A program made the translations under genes and the position numbers. Below are positions 55,986-64,000 of a stretch of 64,000 nt of DNA, one piece after another. Position 1 is the stretch's first letter, and each line of letters starts with the position of its first letter. Under the pieces are notes generated by a model. That model ran no database searches. It was not told the DNA's origin and saw only the letters and a program-made list of their open reading frames with translations. Source of the stretch: Pseudomonas sp. (GTDB lineage: Bacteria > Pseudomonadota > Gammaproteobacteria > Pseudomonadales > Pseudomonadaceae); assembly GCF_017744435.1 (NCBI RefSeq), contig NZ_JAGIBG010000014.1, positions 1-64,000 on the forward strand. Reading direction: 5' to 3'.

Positions 55986-56900
55986 TCAGTAGTCGAAGCG
56001 ATCCACCGCACGCCGCCGCTCGTTGTCATCGCGCCGGTCATAACTGGCGGTGGTCTGGATGTTGGCATGGTGTGCCAGCTTCTGCGCAATCGACAGGTCA
56101 TGCTCCTCGATCACCCGGGTGATGAACGCCCGGCGAAAGTCGTGGGGCATGATCTTCACCCCCACCTGCGCACCGCGCTGGCGGGCGATGTAGTAGATCG
56201 CATGCTTGGTGATGCGTGCACGGGTGATGTGGTTGCCACGGCGAATGCGGTTGAACAGGAACGGGTCGTCGGACGCCCCTTCGGGCAACGCGTCCCGCCG
56301 CAAGTCCAGCCAGGCCTGCAGCTTCTCGAACGCCCAGGCCGGGGCGTACTTGATCAGCTGCCGGTTACCCTTGCCCGTGACCTGCAGGCTGCGCGCCTCG
56401 AAGTCGACCTGGCTGAGGTCGATGTCCACCGACTCCGACTTGCGCATGCCGGTACCGTAGAGCAAGGCAATGATCGCCGCATCGCGCACGCCCTGGGGCC
56501 GTGGGTCGGCCTCGCACAAATCCATCAGTTCGCGGATCAGGCTGCGCCGCAGGTTGCGCCCGGGCGGCAGGCGGCTGCCGGACGCCGGCTTGACCTCGCG
56601 GATGCGCAGCAACTGCTCGTGGTCGATCAACCCTTGGCGCCAGGCCTCGTTCATGACCCCACGCACTGCGTTGACATACAGCGACGAGCTGTTCGGCGCA
56701 TAGCCATCGGTGCGCAATGCCGCCACCAGCGCAATCACATGGCCGGGCTCAAGCCGGTGCCATGGCACATCGACAAGGTTGCAGTCGACGAAGCCGAGCC
56801 GGTCGGCGGCATCCTGGAGGATGTAGCGCATGGTCTGCTGGCTGGAGGGTGCCAGCCGGGCGAGGTACTGCAGCAGTGGATTTTGCGAGAGGTCGGACAA
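55986..56900 (-). CDS. Tyrosine recombinase (phage integrase family)
   Basis: About 304-aa site-specific recombinase, XerD-sized. N-terminal SAM-like core-binding domain (about 10-100), then catalytic residues: Arg in [13 protein letters not shown], Lys in VTGKGNRQL, His-x2-Arg in [13 protein letters not shown], His in [16 protein letters not shown], with Tyr as nucleophile in the same segment. No ATG fits; TTG 56900 has AGGA upstream, and the frame opens to a TTG at 56939. A solitary recombinase, divergent from the DUF1345 gene whose 3' end carries a duplicated target (see repeats). Chromosomal Xer functions are usually elsewhere, so a dedicated mobile role is plausible. Confidence 0.87.
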   Translation of the reverse strand: MSDLSQNPLLQYLARLAPSSQQTMRYILQDAADRLGFVDCNLVDVPWHRLEPGHVIALVAALRTDGYAPNSSSLYVNAVRGVMNEAWRQGLIDHEQLLRIREVKPASGSRLPPGRNLRRSLIRELMDLCEADPRPQGVRDAAIIALLYGTGMRKSESVDIDLSQVDFEARSLQVTGKGNRQLIKYAPAWAFEKLQAWLDLRRDALPEGASDDPFLFNRIRRGNHITRARITKHAIYYIARQRGAQVGVKIMPHDFRRAFITRVIEEHDLSIAQKLAHHANIQTTASYDRRDDNERRRAVDRFDY

Positions 56901-57032
56901 AACTTGAATCCTGGAGCGAAACGAAGCGACGGCGCGCAATGGTACCGTAAACCGCGCCGATTGACCGAACGCAAGGCGGCCGGGGCGATCTGTGGTCTAG
57001 AGTTCAGGCCAAGCAGACTGCAGCGAGCCCTT

Positions 57033-57680
57033 ATGGTTTTCCATCGCCTGACCCGTACTCACCCGCGCCTGAGCATCGCCGCACTGGTCGGCATCCTTGG
57101 CGCCTGGCTGATCCCTGCCGACGATACCGTGCAGCGAATCCTCGCTGGCTGGAACCTGGGCGTCTGGCTCTATCTGCTGCTGGTTCTGTGGCTGACCTGG
57201 CGAGCTGGCCCCGACAAGGTGCGCAAGATCGCCCGGGTCGAGGACGAAAACGCCGGCCTGGTGTTGTTAACCGTGTGCATCGCCGCCATCGCCAGCCTGG
57301 CCGCCGTGACCCTGCAGCTGGTTTCCAGCCGCGGCCTGCAAGGCAGCGCGCTGGCCCTGCACTACCTGTACACCGGGCTGACGGTGGCCGGTTCCTGGCT
57401 GCTGATCGGCTGCATCTTCAGCCTGCACTACGCCCGCCTGTTCTACACCGGCGAGCGCAACGCACCGGCGCTGCGCTTCCCCGACGGTGAGTGCAACCCG
57501 GATTACTGGGACTTTCACTACTTCTCGTTCACCATCAGCGTTGCCGTGCAGACCTCCGACGTCGGCGTCGGCGGGCGTGGCATGCGCCGGGTGGTGCTGG
57601 CGCACTCACTGGTAGGCTTTGTGTTCAATACGGCGATTCTGGGCTTCACCATCAATATTGCGGCAGGCCTGCTCGGATAA
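57033..57680 (+). CDS. DUF1345 membrane protein
   Basis: 215 aa with about five hydrophobic segments and the DUF1345 blocks [48 protein letters not shown] and [21 protein letters not shown]. Likely inner-membrane, function unknown. The start at 57033 ([15 protein letters not shown]) is the first reasonable ATG. Its last 71 bp before the stop are repeated 1.1 kb downstream at 58728-58798. Confidence 0.88.
   Translation: MVFHRLTRTHPRLSIAALVGILGAWLIPADDTVQRILAGWNLGVWLYLLLVLWLTWRAGPDKVRKIARVEDENAGLVLLTVCIAAIASLAAVTLQLVSSRGLQGSALALHYLYTGLTVAGSWLLIGCIFSLHYARLFYTGERNAPALRFPDGECNPDYWDFHYFSFTISVAVQTSDVGVGGRGMRRVVLAHSLVGFVFNTAILGFTINIAAGLLG
57606..57676 (+). repeat. 71-bp direct repeat, copy 1 (putative attL)
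   Basis: TCACTGGTAGGCTTTGTG...CAGGCCTGCTCGG, forming the final coding part of the DUF1345 gene. 70 of 71 bases match copy 2 (58728-58798). It includes the palindromes CAATATTG (57653-57660) and GCAGGCCTGC (57663-57672). Immediately downstream the DNA becomes AT-rich. Confidence 0.9.
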
Positions 57681-57720
57681 AACGGGCCACATGTAAATGG
57701 CGAACTGATAATTCTACCAG

Positions 57721-57748
57721 TTGTTCAATAAACTGTACTCGCTAGAAT
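57721..57748 (+). promoter_or_regulatory. Probable sigma-70 promoter of the Rhs-core gene
   Basis: TTGTTC (57721-57726), a 16-bp spacer and TAGAAT (57743-57748), 32 bp before the ATG at 57780. It lies inside the repeat-bounded segment, so the cassette brings its own promoter. Confidence 0.55.
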
Positions 57749-57779
57749 CATGGCATGACGAGAGACAGAGATTGCCACG

Positions 57780-58646
57780 ATGCCCAGCGCACTTGAATCA
57801 TCCGAAACCTTTCAACGCGATCAGGAAAAATTACAAAATACCTCGCATTCAAATCATTGCTATTCGGCTTATGGTTTTTATGGACACTCCGCACTTTCTA
57901 CAGGCCTCGCTTTCGCAGGCCAGTTTCTGGACATAAAATCGGGCTGCTACTTACTGGGGCGCGGACATCGTGCTTACAGCCCTCAGCGGATGCGGTTTAA
58001 CCAGCCAGATGAAGCGTCGCCCTTCGGTCGGGGAGGGGTAAATGCATATATGTACTGTCAGGGCGACCCCATCAACCGTATCGATCCAACTGGCCGTTTT
58101 GGCGAATGGCTCATGAACATGCTTGATGATGGTTTCCCACGCGCCCGGACCGGGCGCCCTCCCGTACTCGTTGAGCAGATAAGCCAGCAGACGCCAACGG
58201 GTACCGAGTTCGCTAGGGTTCGTCACAGAAACCATACAATCATTGAGATATCAAGAGAACAAGATAGTTTTCAGAGAGTTAGTCCCCAGCCACGAAGTTC
58301 TCAGCCTTCGGTAATTTTCAACGAGCTGACTTCCCCTCGGACATTGGATCGCCTTAGTCAGATTGGACGGCAAGTACCAAATGAAATAAGTGCTTCCACT
58401 TCACACATCTGGCCTATGAGCCAGGTCGGACCTGCGCTGTATCTGGAAAGTTCACTACGAGGCGCACAAGCCTTGGCACCGGCCATCGGGGTACTGCCAG
58501 CAGGTTTAGTGGCCATCACGGGAAGCATGAGCACTGTTATCTTGATGACGCCTCTAGGTACTGAATTCATCCGCCGACCTGCTCAGACCTTGCAGCTCAT
58601 CAGGCAATATCCCCAGCGAGCACTTGATCTGATGTTGGACCTTTAA
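57780..58646 (+). CDS. Orphan Rhs-core protein with variable C-terminus
   Basis: 288 aa, AT-rich relative to neighbours. Residues about 28-105 hold the Rhs repeat-associated core as found at the end of Rhs/YD proteins: YSAYGFYGHSAL, FAGQFLDIKSGCYLLGRGHRAY, RFNQPDEASPFGRGGVNAYMYC and GDPINRIDPTGR. The remaining 185 residues are unrelated to the core and include a hydrophobic stretch (ALAPAIGVLPAGLVAITG). No large Rhs shell or secretion signal is present, and no immunity gene follows within the cassette. It could be a displaced effector tip, a silent cassette or a free-standing toxin; the C-terminal activity is not recognisable. Confidence 0.8.
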   Translation: MPSALESSETFQRDQEKLQNTSHSNHCYSAYGFYGHSALSTGLAFAGQFLDIKSGCYLLGRGHRAYSPQRMRFNQPDEASPFGRGGVNAYMYCQGDPINRIDPTGRFGEWLMNMLDDGFPRARTGRPPVLVEQISQQTPTGTEFARVRHRNHTIIEISREQDSFQRVSPQPRSSQPSVIFNELTSPRTLDRLSQIGRQVPNEISASTSHIWPMSQVGPALYLESSLRGAQALAPAIGVLPAGLVAITGSMSTVILMTPLGTEFIRRPAQTLQLIRQYPQRALDLMLDL

Positions 58647-58727
58647 GCATCGCGTGTATTTCCTTTTTTCAGCTGAAGTCGTTTCACGCATTTTGGCATC
58701 GTTATGCACCAAGTAATGCAAGCACAT

Positions 58728-58798
58728 TCACTGGTAGGCTTTGTGTTCAATACGGCGATTCTGGGTTTCACCATCAATATTGCGGCAGGCCTGCTCGG
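58728..58798 (+). repeat. 71-bp direct repeat, copy 2 (putative attR)
   Basis: Second copy of the DUF1345 3' end. The single mismatch (GGT for GGC) is synonymous in the DUF1345 frame, and the next bases GGCTAG replace GGATAA, again Gly plus stop. On the minus strand it supplies the last codons and stop of the aminotransferase gene. It probably marks the original junction of the two convergent genes. Confidence 0.9.
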
Positions 58799-59957
58799 CT
58801 AGTACGCGCCCGGAACAGACGGCGATGCGCTGGCAGGCGTGTTCCAGGCGCTCGGCATCGAGCACCAGCCCCATGCGCACATGGCCCGCCGCGCTGGGGC
58901 CAAAGGCATCGCCGGGCAAGAGTGATACCCCCTCCTCCCACAACAGGCGCTGGGCAAAGTCCTGGGCGCTGAGCCCGGTAGCACGGATATCGAGCATGAC
59001 GAACATGCCGCCCGCCGGCCGATGGGCATGCAGCCCCGGGCAGTCCGCCAGGGCTGCACAGACCCGGTCGCGCCGCTGCCGATAGGCCTCGCGCATCGCG
59101 TGCACGGCCGGCAGGTCCTGCTCCAGCGCCACGCAGACAGCAGCCATGACAAACTCCGGCAGGCCGAACAGCATCGCCATGGCCAAGGTGGCCAGGTGCG
59201 CAATCAACGGTTGCGGGCCCACCACCCAGCCCACCCGCCATCCGCTCATGGCGTGGGACTTGGACACGCTGTCGATCAGCACGCAGCGCTCGGCCATGCC
59301 CGGCAAACCGAGCGGGTCTGCCGGCTCGCCGTCGAACAGCAAACCGCTATACACCTGATCGCACACCAGCCACAGGTCATGTTCACGGCAAAGCTGTGCC
59401 AGCAGTGCCATGTCCTGCGGCGAGATGGCAGCGCCGGTCGGGTTGTGCGGGGTGTTCAGCAGCAGGCCACGGGTCCGCGGGGTAATCGCCCGCGCCACCG
59501 CCAGCGGATCAAGGCGAAAGCCCTGCTCCGGGCTGACAGCCAATTGGACGGGCTGCGCCCCGCAGGCAGCGAGCACGCCCTGATAGGTGACATACATGGG
59601 CTCGGCGACGATCACCTCATCCCCGCGTTCGAACAGGCATTGGCAAACCGCGTATAGCGCACATTGGGCACCGGCGAGGACCATCACTTGATCGGCCGTG
59701 ACCTGCGCGCCCGTACGCCGGGCAATTGCCTCGCGCAGCGCCAGGCTGCCGTGCACGTCGCTGTAATGGGTATCGCCACGCTGCAGGCTGGCGATCGCCG
59801 CGTCGACCACCGGCGCTGGCGTGTCGAAATCCGGATCGCCCATCGACAGCAGGAAGATCTCGCGCCCTTCACGGCGCAGTGCCTGGGCCTGGTAGTGAAT
59901 GTCCCATGCCGCAACGGCTTCGCCGGCGATGCGTTGGGTGAGCGTGGAATAGCGCAT
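58728..59957 (-). CDS. aruH: Class I aminotransferase, AruH-like (arginine:pyruvate transaminase)
   Basis: 409-aa PLP enzyme. [13 protein letters not shown]...WDIHYQA at the N-terminus, [47 protein letters not shown], the PLP-lysine block [22 protein letters not shown] and a C-terminal [20 protein letters not shown]. These follow P. aeruginosa AruH, which starts arginine transamination. The start at 59957 has GGGAG upstream. The last 23 or so codons lie in repeat copy 2, making the C-terminus slightly longer than in AruH as I recall it. Substrate assignment is moderate. Confidence 0.82.
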   Translation of the reverse strand: MRYSTLTQRIAGEAVAAWDIHYQAQALRREGREIFLLSMGDPDFDTPAPVVDAAIASLQRGDTHYSDVHGSLALREAIARRTGAQVTADQVMVLAGAQCALYAVCQCLFERGDEVIVAEPMYVTYQGVLAACGAQPVQLAVSPEQGFRLDPLAVARAITPRTRGLLLNTPHNPTGAAISPQDMALLAQLCREHDLWLVCDQVYSGLLFDGEPADPLGLPGMAERCVLIDSVSKSHAMSGWRVGWVVGPQPLIAHLATLAMAMLFGLPEFVMAAVCVALEQDLPAVHAMREAYRQRRDRVCAALADCPGLHAHRPAGGMFVMLDIRATGLSAQDFAQRLLWEEGVSLLPGDAFGPSAAGHVRMGLVLDAERLEHACQRIAVCSGRVLAEQACRNIDGETQNRRIEHKAYQ

Positions 59958-60252
59958 GACTGTCTCCCTGTCTGCCCAGCTCGCACCGCTCGTCCGAAAA
60001 CGCTGTGCGCCGAATGTGGATAAAAATAGCAGAGCAAATCGGCAACCATGCTGGCATCGTGCGGGGAAAACGTTTGCGTGGCCATTTGCCGCCAAACGGC
60101 GTGCGTGACAGCTGTGTGAACGCTGTCATGCATTCATACATTTGTCTTGTCCTGGGCCGAACATGGGCTGTGGCAGGTGCTATGGTTAGGTTCCCGGCGG
60201 CCGAGCGAGCGGCGGCCGATCACCGCGTCCAGGCAAGGACAAGGAGGCTGGC

Positions 60253-60513
60253 TTGAACAAGATGACGTTCCCCAACGCCTGCCAGGTGATGCGCTGGCAC
60301 TTCCATCCGCTGGGCTTCGAAGCCAGCATGGATGCACCACGCAGCATGGTTGCACGGCTGTTCGACCGGGCCACGGGCGAGACCCTGCTGGCCATCGCCG
60401 GTATCCCCTGCACGGCGATCATGGCCGCAGCCGATGTCGAACGCATCATCGAGGCCGTGGAGGCCGAGATGGAGGCTTTCGCCCCACCCTTCACCCTGCT
60501 GGATGCGGGCTAG
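60253..60513 (+). CDS. DUF1652 small protein, TTG start
   Basis: 86-aa soluble protein: CQVMRWHFHPLGFEASMDAPRS, then FDRATGETLLAIAGIPC and an acidic C-terminal helix, the DUF1652 pattern of Pseudomonas. AAGGAGG at 60241-60247 is five bases before a TTG at 60253, while the first ATG (60262) is fourteen bases away, so TTG is the likely start. The 3' end overlaps the convergent c-di-GMP gene by 4 nt. Confidence 0.85.
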   Translation: MNKMTFPNACQVMRWHFHPLGFEASMDAPRSMVARLFDRATGETLLAIAGIPCTAIMAAADVERIIEAVEAEMEAFAPPFTLLDAG

Positions 60514-62597
60514 ACCGCCGCTTCGCTTTCTTCGCGCAATGCCTGCAACCTGCCCATGAACTGCTCGGCCGGCACCGGCTGACCGAGCAGGTAGCCTTGC
60601 AGCGAATCACAGCCCAGGCGGGTCAGGAAGTCCTGCTGGCGGTTGGTTTCCACCCCTTCGGCAACGATGCGCAAGCCCAGCGCCTGGCCCAGGGCGACGA
60701 TTGCCGAGACAATCGCCGCGTCATCGCTGTCCTGCTCCAGGTCACGCACGAAACCGCGGTCGATCTTCAGCTCGTTGGCCGGCAGGCGCTTGAGGTACAT
60801 CAGGCTCGAATAACCGGTGCCGAAGTCGTCGATCGACAGGTCCACGCCCATGTCGGAAAGCCGCTGCAGCACGGTCAGGCTGGCATCGGCGTCGTGCATG
60901 GCAGTGGTTTCGGTGATCTCCAGGGTCAGGCAGTTGGCCGGCAGGCCGTTATCCTTCAGGGCGCGGGCAACACTGTCGACCAGGCCGGCATGGCAGAACT
61001 GGATGGCCGACAGGTTGACCGCCATGCGCCAATCGCTATGCCCTTGCTCGAGCCACTGGCGCATCTGCCGGCAGGCTTCATCCAGCACCCATTCGCCGAT
61101 CGGGATGATCAGGCCGGTCTTTTCCGCCAGGCCGATGAAACGGTCAGGCAGCATCAGGCCGTGCTGTGGATGCTCCCAGCGCAGCAATGCTTCGGCACCG
61201 ATCGGTGTACAGGCCTGGGCGTCGAACTTGGGCTGGTAGTGCAGGCGGAACTGGCCCTGTTCGAGGGCCGCCCGCAGGTCCTGCAACAGCTGCAACTGTT
61301 GCCGGGCGTTGCTGTTCATCGACACGTCGAAGAAGCTGTAACCGTTCTTGCCGGCGCTCTTGGCGTGGTACATGGCTGCGTCGGCGTTGCGCAGCAGTTC
61401 GAGCTGGTCCTGGCCGTTGCCGGGGTACAGCACGATGCCCAGGCTGGCTGTCAGTTGCAGGTCATGCTCGGCGACGCGGAAGGCGCGCGACACCAGGTTG
61501 ACCTGCTTGACCGCGACATCCATGGCGTCTTCCGGCTCCTGCAGCTCCACCAGCAGCACGAACTCGTCACCGCCGATCCGCGCCAAGGTGTCCTGGCTGT
61601 GCAGATGGCCACGCAGGCGGGCCGCCACGGCCTTGAGCAGCAGGTCGCCGACATGGTGGCCAAAGGCGTCGTTGACCGGTTTGAAACCATCCAGGTCAAT
61701 GAACATCAGCGCGAAGCAGCCGCCCTGCTCCGCCACCTTGCCAATCGCCTGGTCGATGCGGTCGGACAGCAGCGTGCGGTTGGGCAGCCCGGTCAAGGTG
61801 TCGTGCAAAGCCAGTTGGGTCAGTTCCTGGTTGGCCAGGGTCAACGAGTGGGCCAGTGCTGCCGTGCGTGCTTCAAGGCGCGCGTCCAGCACCGAGGTGA
61901 GCAACGCCACGGCCAGCACTGCCAAGGTGGTGATCAACACCAGATAGACCAGGCCATCGCCCTGCAGGCCGCTCATCAGCGCGCCGCAGTAGCTGCCCTC
62001 GGGGAAATTCGCCGCGGCCATGCCGGTGTAGTGCATGCCGACGATGGCAACGCCCATCACCATGGCCGCCAGGCCGCGGATCTGGCGCACGTAGGGGGTG
62101 TGCTGACGCAGGCGGAAGGCAATCCACAACGCGGCCGCCGAAGCGCCTACCGCTATGGCCAGCGAAGCGCCAAACAAGGTCGGGTCATAATCGATGCCGG
62201 GCAGCATCCGCAGTGCGGCCATGCCGGTGTAGTGCATGCAGGCGATGCCAGTGCCCATGATCAGGGCGCCGAAGGCCAGCTGCAGCCGGGGCAGGCTTGG
62301 CTGGCTGACCAGCCACAGGGCGAAGCCGGAAGACAGGACGGCGATCACCAGCGAGAACGCGGTCAGGCCGATGTCGTAGCCCAGGGCGATGGGCAGGCTG
62401 AAGGCGAGCATGCCGATGAAATGCATCGACCAGACGCCGATGCCCATGGCCAGCGCACCCCCGCCCATCCACACATACACGGCACGGCCCTTGGCCGTGG
62501 CGATACGCCCGGTCAGGTCAAGGGCGGTGTAAGAAGCCAGGATGGCTACGCAAAGTGAGATCAGCACCAGCGCGGAGGAATAACTACCGGTCAGCAT
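60510..62597 (-). CDS. mucR: MHYT-GGDEF-EAL membrane protein, MucR-like
   Basis: 695 aa. Seven-helix MHYT sensor (about 1-240) with three repeats WSMHFIGM, ACMHYTGM and VGMHYTGM that may bind copper and sense O2 or NO. GGDEF domain with intact active site RIGGDEF (about 345) and EAL domain with EALLRWEHP, ITETTAMHD and DFGTGYSSL. Both c-di-GMP synthesis and hydrolysis motifs look intact. Architecture and length match P. aeruginosa MucR, which links c-di-GMP to alginate; NbdA is the main alternative. Start 62597 from family fit. Confidence 0.88.
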   Translation of the reverse strand: MLTGSYSSALVLISLCVAILASYTALDLTGRIATAKGRAVYVWMGGGALAMGIGVWSMHFIGMLAFSLPIALGYDIGLTAFSLVIAVLSSGFALWLVSQPSLPRLQLAFGALIMGTGIACMHYTGMAALRMLPGIDYDPTLFGASLAIAVGASAAALWIAFRLRQHTPYVRQIRGLAAMVMGVAIVGMHYTGMAAANFPEGSYCGALMSGLQGDGLVYLVLITTLAVLAVALLTSVLDARLEARTAALAHSLTLANQELTQLALHDTLTGLPNRTLLSDRIDQAIGKVAEQGGCFALMFIDLDGFKPVNDAFGHHVGDLLLKAVAARLRGHLHSQDTLARIGGDEFVLLVELQEPEDAMDVAVKQVNLVSRAFRVAEHDLQLTASLGIVLYPGNGQDQLELLRNADAAMYHAKSAGKNGYSFFDVSMNSNARQQLQLLQDLRAALEQGQFRLHYQPKFDAQACTPIGAEALLRWEHPQHGLMLPDRFIGLAEKTGLIIPIGEWVLDEACRQMRQWLEQGHSDWRMAVNLSAIQFCHAGLVDSVARALKDNGLPANCLTLEITETTAMHDADASLTVLQRLSDMGVDLSIDDFGTGYSSLMYLKRLPANELKIDRGFVRDLEQDSDDAAIVSAIVALGQALGLRIVAEGVETNRQQDFLTRLGCDSLQGYLLGQPVPAEQFMGRLQALREESEAAV

Positions 62598-62812
62598 CGG
62601 AAAATCCAGCTCGGGACAGGGGGCCCGGAAAAACTGACGATTGTACTCAAGCTTTGGCGAAACGCACGGGGTTTATGCGAATGGGAATGGATGCGACGAG
62701 AAATAAAACCTGCTGAATCCCCTGACGCAGAGCCATTTCTAGCGCGATGGAGGCAAATTGCCATTTGTCGGGCCGCCGCGCTTTTTTGTGCCAGCCCTTA
62801 GCACGGTAGTAC
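62598..62812. other. Gap without recognisable gene
   Basis: 215 bp between the c-di-GMP gene start and the efflux channel stop. It must hold the promoter of the former and the 3' untranslated end of the latter. I see no clear terminator or conserved RNA; a short minus-strand frame here lacks gene-like features. Confidence 0.4.
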
Positions 62813-64000
62813 CTACTCCTGCTGGGCAAACGCCTGTTCGGCATCCCAGCCGCCGCCTAGCGCAGCAATCAGCTGCACGCTGGCCACCAGCCGCCCTTCC
62901 AGCAGGGTCAGCGCGCTGCGCTCGTTACTCAACGCGGTGGTCTGCACGTTGACCACATCGAGGTAACCGATCAGGCCCGCCCGGTACTGGTTCTCGGTCA
63001 GGCGCAACGATTCGCGTGCCGCTTCCAGCGCTTCCTGGCGTACCACGGCTTCATCGGCGTACACCTTCAATTGCACCAGGAAGTTCTCCACTTCCTTGAA
63101 GCCGTCGAGCACGGTCTGGCGATACTGCGCTACGGTCTGGTCATACACCGCTCGGGTGCGGTCGACTTCGGCACTGCGCTTGCCGGCGTCGAACAAGGTC
63201 ATCGCCAGTTGCGGCCCCACCGACCAGTAGCGGTTGGGCAGTTCGATCCAGTTGCTGAAGCTGCTGCTGGAATAACCGCCGCTCATGCTCAGGCTCAAGT
63301 CCGGGAAGTAGGCGGCACGGGCCACGCCGATGTTGGCGTTGGCAGCCATCACGTTGCGCTCGGCCGAGGCGATGTCGGGGCGGCGTTCAAGCAGTTGCGA
63401 CGGCAGCGCCACCGGGATCTGCGGCAGCGCCGGAATGCGCTTGCTGTCGGCCAGGGAGAACTCCGCCGGGGCCTTGCCGAGCAACACGGCGATGGCGTTC
63501 TCGAACTGCGCGCGTTGCCAGATCAGGTCGATCAGGTCGGCCTGGGTGGACTTCAGCTGGGTACGCGCCTGGGCCACCGCATCCGGGCCGGCGACGCCGG
63601 CGCGGTACTGGTTTTCGTTCATCTGCAGCGAGCGCGCATAGGTCGCGACGGTAGCCTCCAGCAAGCGCTTCTGCTCGTCGATCACCCGCAGCTGCAGGTA
63701 GTTCTGCACCAGCTCGGACTGCTGGCTGAGGCGGATCGCGGCCAGGTCGGCGAAGCTGGCTTCGGCGCTGGCCTCGTTGGCGTTCATGGTTTCGCGCAGC
63801 TTGCCCCACAGGTCGATTTCCCAGCTGACGCCGAGCTGCGCGTTGTAGGTGTTGCGAATACCGCTGCTGTTGTTGGACAGGCTCGAACTGGAGCTGCCGG
63901 TGCCTTGTGCCGAGCGGTTCTTGCTGGCGCTCAGGTCCAGGCTGGGGAACAGCGACGCCCGGCTGCTGCGCACCAGGGCCTGGGCCTGGCGGTACTGGGC
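62813..64000 (-). CDS. RND efflux outer-membrane channel (OprM/NodT family), 3' part
   Basis: C-terminal 395 or so residues of an outer-membrane factor; the N-terminus lies beyond the right edge. TolC-like blocks: YNAQLGVSWEIDLWGKLRETMNANEASAEAS, RSLQMNENQYRAGVAGPDAVAQART, LLERRPDIASAERNVMAANANIGVARAAYFPDLSLS and QYRAGLIGYLDVVNVQTTAL. Forms the exit duct of a tripartite multidrug or solvent pump. Pump and adaptor genes should lie to the right. The exact system (OprM, OprN or Ttg type) cannot be fixed from this part. Confidence 0.9.
   Translation of the reverse strand, partial: AQYRQAQALVRSSRASLFPSLDLSASKNRSAQGTGSSSSSLSNNSSGIRNTYNAQLGVSWEIDLWGKLRETMNANEASAEASFADLAAIRLSQQSELVQNYLQLRVIDEQKRLLEATVATYARSLQMNENQYRAGVAGPDAVAQARTQLKSTQADLIDLIWQRAQFENAIAVLLGKAPAEFSLADSKRIPALPQIPVALPSQLLERRPDIASAERNVMAANANIGVARAAYFPDLSLSMSGGYSSSSFSNWIELPNRYWSVGPQLAMTLFDAGKRSAEVDRTRAVYDQTVAQYRQTVLDGFKEVENFLVQLKVYADEAVVRQEALEAARESLRLTENQYRAGLIGYLDVVNVQTTALSNERSALTLLEGRLVASVQLIAALGGGWDAEQAFAQQE

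Noticed and set aside
55758..57032. Long upstream extension of the DUF1345 reading frame
   Set aside because: It runs antisense through the recombinase gene and the REPIN; DUF1345 similarity starts only at 57033.
60147..62558. 803-codon plus-strand open frame opposite the MHYT-GGDEF-EAL gene
   Set aside because: Repetitive Gln/His/Val/Ala-rich translation without any motif; the minus-strand gene has intact MHYT, GGDEF and EAL blocks.

Overview
The window is a GC-rich (roughly 62-65%), gene-dense Pseudomonas chromosome segment, most like the Pseudomonas putida group. Support comes from the benABCDK-catB order, a 3-hydroxybutyrate/acetoacetate cluster under a sigma-54 activator, at least four P. 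putida-type REP pairs (REPINs), and the gluconate, cobalamin and MHYT-GGDEF-EAL genes. I see no tRNA, rRNA, insertion sequence or CRISPR array.

Layout. 1-5.5 kb (minus): benzoate operon benA-B-C-D-K then catB, which runs off the left edge. Its promoter carries a textbook BenR/XylS double site. 5.5-7.5 kb: divergent aroF (DAHP synthase), preceded by one, probably two, aromatic-rich leader peptides and a strong attenuator terminator, then a small parvulin. 7.5-11.5 kb: yejABE-type peptide ABC importer lacking its ATPase; a REPIN has invaded the 5' end of yejA. 11.6-18.3 kb: HbcR-type sigma-54 activator, -24/-12 promoter, 3-hydroxybutyrate permease, 3-hydroxybutyrate dehydrogenase, ecotin, acetoacetyl-CoA synthetase, and a second parvulin. 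18.4-25.7 kb: autotransporter with an exact 20-residue repeat, two LysE exporters, an AraC regulator, phosphatase, DUF3016 protein, nitrilase-family amidase, Ogt. 25.8-32 kb (minus): putative five-gene catabolic operon (quinone-oxidoreductase-like enzyme, TauD-like oxygenase, beta-keto acid cleavage enzyme, MFS transporter, acyl-CoA dehydrogenase). 32-36.7 kb: MerR/old-yellow-enzyme pair with its operator, OsmE and several small lipoproteins. 36.8-39.5 kb: cobalamin riboswitch driving cbtB-cbtA-cobE-cobM. 39.7-45 kb: BvgAS-type two-component system and a BdlA-like soluble chemoreceptor. 45-48.3 kb: gntR-gntK-gntT with three GntR operators. 48.4-53.4 kb: NtrC-type response regulator, cognate kinase and a tandem paralogous orphan kinase. 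53.5-55.9 kb: lytic transglycosylase and an isolated gspG-gspF pair. 56-60 kb: a lone tyrosine recombinase, a DUF1345 gene, an AT-rich orphan Rhs-core gene, and an AruH-like aminotransferase. 60-64 kb: DUF1652, a MucR-like c-di-GMP enzyme, and the 3' part of an RND outer-membrane channel.

The most unusual structure is at 55.9-58.8 kb. The last 71 bp of the DUF1345 gene (57606-57676) recur at 58728-58798 with one mismatch and bracket the AT-rich Rhs-core cassette. The mismatch and the two changes just after it are synonymous in the DUF1345 frame, and the second copy also forms the C-terminus of the convergent aminotransferase gene. This looks like site-specific insertion of a single-gene cassette at an overlapping gene end with both flanking reading frames kept intact, next to a tyrosine recombinase that could be responsible.

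Metabolically, benzoate goes through catechol and muconate toward the beta-ketoadipate pathway. 3-Hydroxybutyrate is imported, oxidised to acetoacetate and activated to acetoacetyl-CoA. The cleavage enzyme of the 25.8-32 kb operon should also release acetoacetate, which the nearby acetoacetyl-CoA synthetase could use (inference).
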